Origin: Sialis fuliginosa
Lineage: Eukaryota; Arthropoda; Insecta; Megaloptera; Sialidae
Assembly: GCA_961205875.1 (NCBI GenBank)
Contig: OY540817.1
Span: forward strand, 21,363,001-21,427,000
Reading direction: 5' to 3'
DNA: 64,000 bases
Shown here piece by piece: positions 56,509-64,000 of this stretch (its first letter is position 1; each line of letters starts with the position of its first letter). The notes beneath the pieces are model-generated. The model did not search any database, was not told the DNA's origin, and saw nothing but the letters and a program-made list of their open reading frames with translations. A program made the translations under genes and the position numbers.

Positions 56509-56805
56509 TTGCTTCCTCGCAATATATATCGAAGATACAAGAAGCTTTGTGATCGTTTTAAAATGAGACAAAAAAATTGTTCTCCGATTTGAAAATTTTA
56601 AATTGATCTTTCCGTTTCAGGTCAAGACAAAATTTTTCCCGTGTCTGTCTGTCTGTGTATCTGTGTGTGTGTTTGTCTCCTGAATCCTTGTCACACGTAC
56701 AACTCATGATCCACTGAACCGATATTAATGAAACTTGGTAAGATGGTTGGGTCTGGCTTGAAGTCGGTCCCATTTCAAAATCATCAAAATCGTGTGATAA
56801 AACAA
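56509..56805 (-). mobile_element. Fam-B copy 5, 3' part
   Basis: The minus strand reads TTCAATATTAATATCGG-type core, GGTTCAGTGGATCATGAGTT, a TCTG-rich stretch, and GAAGCTTCTTGTATCTTCG to GCGAGGAAGCAAT. The left two thirds are missing. Confidence 0.85.
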
Positions 56806-56927
56806 GTAAATAATTTAAAGAACTTAAGATTGGGTGTCGACTCTACAGCAAAAAAGTTTCCTAGCATTTATCGGAAGATTTCAAAGTCTACCTCATATTT
56901 CTATTTTTAAATTTATCTTAGAAACAA

Positions 56928-57257
56928 TCACAGTAATGAACCACCGCCTACTGACAACAAAAACAAAAAAACAATGCATTCAAACTTGTTGACAATCGCC
57001 GATAAAGTTTCCCGCATTTGTTTGGCTAGAGATAGTCGTCCATAGCACACTTCGACTATTGACATTGTCGCCAATGTCTGACGCGACTGGTAATAATTTA
57101 TAAGGTTGGTAATCGCGTAGCATGTTTGTCTATATTGTTGTGGTATCACTGTGTGTATGTGTTGTTTAGAGTCACTAGCAATGCTAATTGGAAATTCTTC
57201 ACTGATTGAAATGTCAACAATCGATGTGAATGACTGTTCAAAGCGATTCAAGAACAT
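56928..57257 (-). other. 109-codon open frame, unrecognised
   Basis: This minus-strand frame has a balanced composition for the window (for example SIVEVCYGRLSLAKQMRETL) and lies outside the repeats, which makes it the most protein-like single frame here. I know no family for it and see no TATA box or splice sites. It could be a decayed element frame or chance. Confidence 0.18.
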
Positions 57258-57407
57258 TTGTTTTTGATTGTGTTTATTATTTAATCACTTTGCGGTTTGT
57301 TGATTTAAATTATATCAAAACGGCGTATTTTGTAGTAAAAAATTTAAAAAAAATTGAGTTCCTGACAATAGATCAAGTATAATTAATTTTTGAACAGTAT
57401 ATAACCA

Positions 57408-57465
57408 AATAAGGTACTGGCACCAATTATGGCCGCTAGTAGAGCAAGGTTTACTGTTTTTGTAT
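57408..57465 (+). mobile_element. Fam-A copy 11, end only
   Basis: AAATAAGGTACTGGCACCAA then TTATGGCCGCTAGTAGAGCA and GGTTTACTG. It stops after about 55 bp. Confidence 0.8.
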
Positions 57466-57664
57466 AACGAAATTTCCCTGAACTAAAACCTAAGCAAGAT
57501 TATTGGATCGATAAGAAAAAAAAGCTGTCATGGGTGCCATGGGACTTTCTAATACGTAATACTGAGAGTAAACAGTTATTTGTATCTAATTATATAAAAC
57601 AAATATTTCTGACTACATTGATTAGAGAAAATCAATTAATTAATTATAAAATTCATTAGAGTAA

Positions 57665-58032
57665 ACATCCGTTTCCGGTTGTAAAATCGTTTTAAGAAAA
57701 TAGGAGGTTTTCTTCCTACATAGACCGACAGATAGACACTATGACGATAATAGATTCAGGAAAGGTCAAAATGGATATTTTCATCAAAATTTCGAATTAG
57801 AAAAAAATCGATTTTTTTTGATCCTGAACGGATTTTATTCTGATTTTCACTAATGCATAGAGTGTCTCACGAGGAACGTTTTTTGTGTAAATTTCATGAA
57901 GTCGAAAAAAACAATCCTCGGAGAGGTAACTTCGCGTGCACTGGGGAAATTTTTAACAATAAGTGTAAACAATGTTTAATACGTTTATTACAGATTAAAT
58001 TTTTGTCCCCGGGTAATATCGGATACAATGCA
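57665..58032 (-). mobile_element. Helitron-like fragment, sister of 46080-46275
   Basis: The minus strand gives TACCCGGGGACAAAAATTTA, ATCTGTAATAAACGTATTAA, ATGAAATTTACACAAAA and ATAAAATCCGTTCAGGATC. A CCCCGGG patch recalls the end of the copy at 24715. Confidence 0.55.
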
Positions 58033-58879
58033 TAAGGATTATTTTAGTGTGTAGTTGTAGCTACAACTGCAGTTCCAAAAATGAAAACTGCAGTTGTAAA
58101 AGCTGTGTAGATGAAAAATTGCAAGTAGAAAGAAAAAAGTGTGTAAGAAATATACAGAGTGTAGAACAAAAAAGAAAAGGTATTTGCAGTTGAAAAATTT
58201 TCTTAAAATAACCCCAGGCAATAAGAAAAAAAATTAAGTGTGCAAAAAAAAATCCGGATTAATATTGTTAAGAAATTTTTACAAAATTGGTTCCATATAA
58301 GATTTTATAACCCATCGTTCCCACACATCCCGGAAGTTTCTCATTGAAAAAAAAAAGAAAAAAAAAGAACAACTCTGATTGACAACAAAACGTGAGAAAC
58401 AATATGTGATTTTGCAAAAACGTTTTCTCAGCAAAGACGACAGCGTGTTGTGGTGCAACAACTGCAATGAATAAATACAAAAGAAGAATTACACACATAC
58501 GACAACAACATTGCGCCGAGTTGTTCTCACTTTCTCTAAGATCGTGAAAGTCGTTACATCATGAAACAACTGCCGGCTTAAAACATTAGATATTACTCGC
58601 TGCACATATGCGACTAGGAGGGGGTGTACAGGAAGACTTCTAGAATTATGTTAGATTGCATGTGATATAATATAATGGGGTTATTTTAAGAAAAATTTAC
58701 AACTGCACATTTTCCTTTTTTTTCTACTTGTAATTTTTCAACTGCATGTACCTTTTTTGCCTTTCTTTGTTGTATAAATATTTCAATTTTTTTGCTCTAC
58801 ATTTATAATTTTTAACTACACAAATTGGCTTTTACAACTGCAGAAAAAAGCTACAACTACACACTAAAATAATCCCTGT
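58033..58879. repeat. Fold-back element Fam-N, arms of about 180-200 bp
   Basis: The left arm (58033-58214) and the right arm (58676-58879) both read, outside to inside, GGATTATTTTAGTGTGTAGT, TGCAGTTGTAAAAGC, GTAGA(A/G)CAAAAAA and TTTTCTTAAAATAACCCC. The same words make up the inside of the hAT element at 39794. The central 460 bp are unique, with a 76-codon minus frame (58268-58498) that is unrecognised. Confidence 0.75.
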
Positions 58880-58932
58880 ATAATATTAAGGGTATTTTTT
58901 GGTTTATTAAGTTTGTTAGAACTGACTATAAA

Positions 58933-59312
58933 TGTATAAGGTACTGGCACCAGTTATGACAACTATAAGAGCAAGGTTTACTGATTTTTGTAATTCTCAT
59001 AAACTTGTGTTACTAATAAAACAAGTAACTCTTTATTTAATCAATTTAATTACCAAAGTCCGCAAATATAGTTTTTTTTTTTTAAATTATAGCCTTTTAT
59101 TTTGTTTATGTTTTTTCTACAGTAATGGATCAAGTTAAACCAGTAATGAGCACGCAGTGATGGACACTTGCTATTGATTACAAAATGATAAGTACTACGA
59201 CACAATTTGAAACAATGTAAAGCAGTTGCTATGATAAATAAATTATACTAATAATTAGTTTAAATGTCCATCATTTTGACATTTAAGACAGTTAAATGTA
59301 TATAGATTAAGC
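58933..59312 (+). mobile_element. Fam-A copy 12
   Basis: GTATAAGGTACTGGCACCAG then TTATGACAACTATAAGAGCA, through the motif cluster, to GTTAAATGTATATAGATTAA. It has lost the TATTGGCCGATTG segment and stops at a Fam-E fragment. Confidence 0.88.
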
Positions 59313-59395
59313 CACATCGATTTGATCGATCTATCGGCCAACGTTTCGTCGCACATTGCCGTAGACATCATCAGGGTTCAATTGAAAGTGTACTT
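59313..59395 (-). mobile_element. Fam-E copy 5, fragment
   Basis: ATCGGCCAACGTTTCGTCGC then ACATTGCCGTAGACATCATC follows directly on Fam-A copy 12. The GGCTTCCGCGG end is missing. Confidence 0.65.
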
Positions 59396-59498
59396 TAGTA
59401 TTTTGCATAATTACGATATTATTTTTTTATAAGCACTATAGTAATTGTCCTACAAAAAATGCACCCAGAGCTTTTTTGATAAGAAATTGTTAGTTGGA

Positions 59499-59734
59499 AT
59501 ATGCCCGGTATTATAAAAAATTTGCTTGAGTGCAAATGCAAATTAGCTTCCAGCTAACGCTATCTTCTAGGTGTCAAAAATTGTTATGAAATTTCTTGAT
59601 ATTTTAAAGCAGTGGTAATAAATGTATAATAACGTAAATTTTTTGTCATTTATAATTAATACCTAGCAGATAGCGTTAGCGGGAAGCTAATTTGCATTTG
59701 CACTCAAGTAAATTCTTTATAATACCGGGCATTA
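59499..59734. mobile_element. Fam-P MITE, copy 2
   Basis: The element 59501-59732 starts ATGCCCGGTATTATAAAAAA and ends CTTTATAATACCGGGCAT. Inverted arms of about 70 bp include GAGTGCAAATGCAAATTAGC. The centre resembles a Fam-P copy 1 motif (GAAATTTC...). It is 232 bp. Confidence 0.85.
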
Positions 59735-59824
59735 GGGTAGAATTTAAATGTTTTTATTCCATTTTCTAAAAATTATCAATACCTAAAATATTTATAAAAA
59801 AAAAAAAAAACTAAATAAATTTCT

Positions 59825-60080
59825 ACGAAAACAGGAAACCCCCTCTCGATTTACAGAAGTCAGTCTATACACATTCACACATACAAAAACACGCATATAT
59901 ACACACATGCATCGTTGTACTAGAACAGCTCGGCGCGGAGTCGTCCGCAACAGGGACAGACTGCACCGTGAACGCGTCACGCGCGGGGGCGAGTGAGACG
60001 GGACGAATGCGGAAGATGCCGCGCTGGGAACTTCTCGACACGGTGCACGGTTATTTATGAATGTTACGTGAGTCACCTGT
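59825..60080. promoter_or_regulatory. CpG-rich block with initiator-like word
   Basis: AGCTCGGCGCGGAGTCGTCC to CACGCGCGGGGGCGAGTGAG (59925-60000) is very CpG-rich. TCAGTC at about 59869 matches an arthropod initiator, but no partner element is clear. A 94-codon minus frame spans the block, is Arg/Ser-rich and is unrecognised. It is a candidate promoter or 5' exon. Confidence 0.25.
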
Positions 60081-60303
60081 GAGTGATGGTTGGAAAAAAA
60101 AAATGTTATGCGGATGAGAAAGTATTACGCGACTTTATATGTGTGTGTGTGTATTTTCTGTTTGTGTTTTTTTTAGCATGGTTTCGTTTTATACGCGATT
60201 TCATTGTTTCAAATTTTGCGGGTAGGAATCTATTGGAAGATACGATATACACCTATCCCCCGATTTCGCTTTTACACGATTTATAAATTGACAATTTTAA
60301 AAA

Positions 60304-61109
60304 AACATCTGCCAAGTAAATGCACAGTGCTTCCTCGTGCTAAATTCACTAAAACGATAGTGTTCAGATAAATTGCCTGGCATTGATTAACCATTTAATT
60401 TTTATACAAATTTTACTAAAAAATCTTAGTTCGAATTTTTTCTTAAAACGCACCTGAATACTTTTTCATATATTTTTAATTTTTTGACAATTTCAATCTA
60501 AATCTAAATTTATGCAAATGTCAAAATGACATTTAAAACGTCAAAGTGACATTTAAAACGCCAAAGTGACATTTAAAACGTCAAAATGACACTTAATATA
60601 TTATCCAATCAAATATCAATTTAGAAAAACAAAACACGAATTTTTAAAATTAATTTAGATAAATCTTTGTAAGGGAATATTTTACAACAAACGTAGTAGA
60701 CCCATATTATAGGAAATTTAATGCTCTACAAAAAATATTCTATAAAATTTTCTCGTAACATGTGTCATTCTTGAGATATCTTGAAAAAATAAATATTTTG
60801 GGGTGTCACCCCTCCCCCTTACACACGATTTTGATGATTTTGAAATGGGACCGTCCTCAAACCAAACCCAACCATCCGACCAAGTTTCAATAATATCGGC
60901 TCAGTGGTTCATGAGTTATGCGTGTGACAAGGATTCAGGGGACAGACGGACGGACGGACACACGGACAGACAGACAGACACGGAACGAAAAGTGTTTGTC
61001 TTGACGTGAAACGGATAAATAAATTTAAAATTTTGAAATTGGAGAACTTTTTTTTTGTCTCAATCTGAAACGATCACATAGCTTCTCGTATCTTCGATAT
61101 TGCGAGGAA
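60304..61109 (+). mobile_element. Fam-B copy 6, full length, inserted in Fam-K
   Basis: It begins CATCTGCCAAGTAAATGCAC after AAAAAAA and ends ATTGCGAGGAAGC before AAAACTAGT. In Fam-K copy 1 these flanks adjoin, which defines the element at about 805 bp with an A-rich target. The contents in order are the CAGTGCTTCCTCG end, a TCAAAATGACATTTAAAACG minisatellite, CATGTGTCATTCTTGAGATA, GTTCATGAGTTATGCG, a GACAGACAGACAG run and the AAGCTTC...CGAGGAAGC end. It has no long frame. Confidence 0.9.
60520..60598 (+). repeat. 20-bp minisatellite inside Fam-B, four units
   Basis: (G)TCAAA(A/G)TGACATTTAAAAC is repeated four times without length change. Other Fam-B copies have none or one unit, so the expansion is particular to this copy. 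Confidence 0.9.
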
Positions 61110-61225
61110 GCAAAACTAGTAAAAATGTTTACTCCGCTCCATATACGTCTATACAAAGATTTGATGGCATTTTTGAATTTTTTTCCATCGGTAACCTGAT
61201 GAAAAGGACAGGGGATTCCCGGACT

Positions 61226-61390
61226 TGTAAAATATACAAGTCTTGAGGCTTCCGCGGTGGTCTTGATATGGATCTTGGCTTCTGGGTGTAAGCCGCGTCG
61301 GTTTGGTCGTGTTATCGGCCAACGTTTCGTCACACATTGCAGTGGACATCTTCAGGGCTCTTCTAAAAGTGCGAATTTGTAAAATATACA
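61226..61390 (-). mobile_element. Fam-E copy 3 with target duplication
   Basis: TTGTAAAATATACA lies just before (about 61226) and again just after (about 61376) the element. A 14-bp direct repeat is what target-primed retroposition leaves. The element between has GGCTTCCGCGGTGGTCTTGA to CATTGCAGTGGACATCTTCA and GGGCTCTTCTAAAAG. The 80- and 102-residue minus frames across it are repeat sequence. Confidence 0.8.
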
Positions 61391-61732
61391 TTTAGGGGAA
61401 TCCCGGTAATCTTCATCATTGTTCCTAATGTAAAATAAATTAAATATCTACTTATATTACTTTCATATGTTTGTTGTTTTATGAACTAAGGACAACTTTG
61501 AGTTTTCCAAGATGTCAGACTTTTGTTTTACTTAAATAAATTACTGAATCATGCACATTTTTTATTTTTTTTCGTTTTAGACGATTTTACTTAGCAAAAT
61601 CCAAGATTTCAGTTTACACGGTTTTGTGCAGAACGTATCTACCGTGTAAATTGGGGGATAGGTGTAGTATCAAGAAGTTTATTTTTAACCAGCAATTAAG
61701 GAGGAATGGGACATACAATTTAAAATTTATAA

Positions 61733-62264
61733 ATAAGGTAGTAAGCACCAGTCTTGGCAAGGACCCCAGTAATGGCAAATTTTTAATTAAATGTACTGAA
61801 TTAGAAATATTTGTTGATATTTGATTACTACTATTTATGAATATTAATCTATATACATTTGACTGTCTTACAGCGTGATTTGATGACAATCGGCCAATAC
61901 GTTTCAAAATGGTGGACATTTAAACTAATTTATTAGTATAATTTATTTATTAATTATTATATTATCATAGAAACTGTTTTACATTGTTTCAAATTTGACG
62001 ATTCTTTCTTTTATATCTTTTGTGTCGTAGTACTTATCATTAGCAAGTGTCCATCACTGCGTGCTCATTACTGGTTTTACTTTATCCATTACATATACAA
62101 AATAAAATACTATAATTTAAATTTGCGGACTTTGGTAATTAAATTGATTAAATAAAGAGTTACTTCTTTATTAGTTAACATGAGTTCACGAGAATTATAA
62201 AAAACAAGCTCATTAATCCAAAAACATCGAAAACGTGCTCATAACTGGTACCTTTATCTTATCT
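61733..62264 (-). mobile_element. Fam-A copy 13, full length
   Basis: AATAAGGTAGTAAGCACCAG then TCTTGGCAAGGACCCCAGTA at one end and CATAACTGGTACCTTTATCT at the other. This copy has the CAAGG rather than ATAT spacer in the terminus, as does the copy cut by the window edge. Confidence 0.9.
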
Positions 62265-63156
62265 GCGCTGTAAATTTTATAATAGAAGTTATAAATGACA
62301 CAAATTATAGCTATATTTGAAGCTAATTTTCCCTCTTCATGACTATTTTTTTCGGTTTTATTTTTTCTTTCTTAAGTTTTTTTTATTGGTTTGGAACCGA
62401 CTTCAAAAATTGTTAAATTTAATTATTTTACACTTTTCAGTATTTTTTTAAATTTTTTTATTTTTCCTTTTTTGAGTGGCGTATCTTCGAAGTCCATGGT
62501 CAGATTCTGATTAAATTTATATGGGACCACCTCAAGAGTATATTCTATCCACCAAATTGGTGCAAATTTCTCAGAGTTATGCCCAAACAATAATGTTTGT
62601 CGGTTAATAATTAAAACATTTAAATCAATATCCGCGTGACGCACGAAAACCAAAATATGTGACTAACATTAAAATGCGAAAAACGAATGAGACATCTGCT
62701 AAAATAATTTTATTCCAAGAGAAACGCAAAATATGATACAAGTTGACATCCAACAAAGTGAGTACGTTTTACTTAGACAGCGCAAGCGATAAAATAATCT
62801 TTTTTAAGGAATATTTCACGAGAAAGCTATTTTGTATGCATACTACAGCTTCCCCACTTTATGATGAATTCTTCCCTCACTTATTTACGATACGGAGTGA
62901 CAGATGTTTGCAACCTCTGACTCGACTCATTACATTTTTGTCTTATTTTTTATAGATGAACAAACGACACAGTTTATGAGTTTTAGAGCAAAAGTTTTTC
63001 ACGTTTTGCTGCAAGTTTCTTCATGCATATTTATCAGCCTCTGCAACGAGTCCAGAGATAATATAAAATACGATTTGAAAATAATTAATATTGTATGAGT
63101 GCAGAGATAAAAGAATTATTCTAATTTTATTTTGTATAGACATATTTAATATTTTA
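62265..63156. other. AT-rich DNA with one dispersed repeat
   Basis: 62487-62560 (GAAGTCCATGGTCAGATTCT, GATTAAATTTATATGGGACC) repeats 19258-19330. Just upstream, ACCGACTTCAAAAATTG recalls 29146. The rest shows no feature. Confidence 0.5.
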
Positions 63157-63606
63157 TAAGGTTAAAGCACCAGTTATGGCCGCTATAAGTGCAAGTTTTC
63201 GGTTTGTTTTTTGTAATTCTTATGAACTCTTGTTACTAATAAAACAAGTAACTCTTTATTTAATCAATTTAATTACCAAAGTCCGCAAATATAGTTTGTT
63301 TTTTAAATTATAGCTTTTTTTCTCCAGTAATGGCAAAGGTAAAACCAGTAATGAGCACGCAGTGATGGACACTTACTACGACACAAAAGATATAAAAGAA
63401 AGAATCGTAAAATTTGAAAGAAAGTAAAGCAGTTTCTATGATAATATAATAATTAATAAATAAATTATACTAATAATTAGTTTAAATGTCCACCATTTTG
63501 ACACCTATTGGCCGATTGTCATCAAATCACGCTGTAAGACAGTTAAATGTATATAGATTAATATACAGAAATGGTGGTAATCAAATATCAACACACATTT
63601 AAAAAA
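63157..63606 (+). mobile_element. Fam-A copy 14
   Basis: TATAAGGTTAAAGCACCAGT then TATGGCCGCTATAAGTGCAA, through the motif cluster and GTCCACCATTTTGACACCTA, to CAAATATCAACACACATTT. The distal terminus is missing. Confidence 0.9.
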
Positions 63607-63972
63607 AAAAATTTATTTAAGTAAATGCTTGGATAAAATTAACAAATAGATTATTTTTTCAGTTTAATTACAAAATACATTTTATATGAAACTGTTGTTA
63701 TTTTTTGACCTTCCTCGCAAAATGCGAAAGTAGATAATTGTGTAAAAACCATTATGTAATAAATAAATATATGTGTTTTACAGAAATCGGTTGATACAGA
63801 TCTCTTTATATGCGTTTCCAGTACAGACAGAATAATTGCAATTATTTTTTGTTTCATTGTGATTGAAAATCATTGTTACAGTAACTGGTAATTGTTTATA
63901 ATTAATTTGTGTAACAACCGGAAAACAATATAAATTTATAATAATAGTCTATTGATTTAATTCATATTCATA
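63607..63972. other. AT-rich DNA, no feature seen
   Basis: No shared repeat. A 68-codon minus frame (63651-63857) is unrecognised and AT-biased. Confidence 0.45.
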
Positions 63973-64000
63973 TAAGGTAGTGGCACCAGTCTTGGCAAGG
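63973..64000 (-). mobile_element. Fam-A copy 15, cut by the window edge
   Basis: ATAAGGTAGTGGCACCAGTC then TTGGCAAGG is the terminus of the copy-13 subtype. The remainder lies outside the window. Confidence 0.85.

Larger units (their letters stand above)
60248..61666 (-). mobile_element. Fam-K copy 2, host of two nested insertions
   Basis: The left end CACCTATCCCCCGATTTCGC (60250) and the right end, in complement CACCTATCCCCCAATTTACA (61664), lie between TA dinucleotides. Segments matching copy 1 at 2154 reappear on each side of the Fam-B insert (ACTAGTAAAAATGTTTA, CCGCTCCATATACG) and before the right end (TTGGATTTTGCTAAGTAAAA). Copy 1 is a shorter, internally deleted relative. Confidence 0.85.

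Noticed and set aside
61075..61120. CTAGT just after the Fam-B end, which would make it a Helitron tail
   Set aside because: The same ACTAGTAAAAATG string is in Fam-K copy 1, so it belongs to the host element and not to Fam-B.
61300..61360. Hammerhead-ribozyme-like core (CTGAAGATG...CGAAAC) on the minus strand of Fam-E
   Set aside because: The core words are present, but stem II has a mismatch next to the core and stem III does not close well. I could not draw a valid fold.
61025..61391. 80- and 102-residue minus frames as proteins
   Set aside because: They read across Fam-E and Fam-K repeat sequence and recur in part at other Fam-E copies.

Overview
The window looks like noncoding nuclear DNA of an arthropod, most likely an insect. 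I cannot fix the order; a hemipteran is a guess. The DNA is strongly AT-rich. It is crowded with short non-autonomous DNA transposons, has Helitron-like pieces of the kind common in insects (CTAGT end, TATATATAAAAATGAATGTT start, ACTGAACCGAT motif), and has no compact or bacterial-style gene layout. No intact known protein gene, rRNA or tRNA is visible. The longest open frames are about 110 codons and none resembles a family I recognise. The setting is probably intergenic or one large intron.

Repeats dominate. I use local labels. Fam-A (GGCACCAGT ends, about 450-540 bp) occurs at 15 places. Fam-B (about 800 bp, CGAGGAAGC end) occurs at 6. Fam-C is a near-palindromic mariner-like MITE with TA target duplications (4 copies). 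Fam-D is a hAT MITE starting CAGGGCTTCGAACCG (3 copies). Fam-H is a set of other hAT-type relics, five of them with clear 8-bp target duplications. Fam-E is retroposon-like (5 copies). Fam-K, P, Q, R and L have two copies each. Single elements resemble piggyBac (TTAA), PIF/Harbinger (TAA) and Helitrons. Nesting is clear: Fam-B and Fam-E sit inside Fam-K at 60250-61664, a Fam-D copy interrupts a Fam-C copy at 56036-56508, and two Fam-D copies lie head to tail sharing one target repeat at 10790-11398.

Layout: 1-2475 hAT edge, small fold-back, piggyBac-like MITE and a CpG-rich block; 2476-9951 Fam-A arrays and insertions; 10000-17920 hAT copies, a CpG-rich block, Fam-C and hAT relics; 18500-25240 fold-back, Fam-E, Fam-A, a CpG-rich block and a Helitron-like copy; 25791-27372 the most unusual stretch; 27387-37000 Fam-Q, hAT, Fam-A, Fam-R, tandem repeats and a Helitron end; 37293-48862 candidate exons, many MITEs and a 795-bp near-perfect palindrome; 49000-64000 dense Fam-A, B, C, E and K.

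The best candidate for something new is 25791-26552. A 101-bp unit is repeated six times with no length change and a seventh is cut short. Each unit parses as a 57-nt open segment plus a 44-nt GT...AG segment, starts from an upstream ATG, and ends in a stop with AATAAA about 100 bp on. It could be a gene of tandemly copied microexons, or a satellite that happens to look like one. Next to it, 27 consecutive decamers keep phase without an indel. The 795-bp hairpin at 44460-45254 (arms about 96% identical by hand count) is the second strongest signal. The other exon calls are weak and are marked so.
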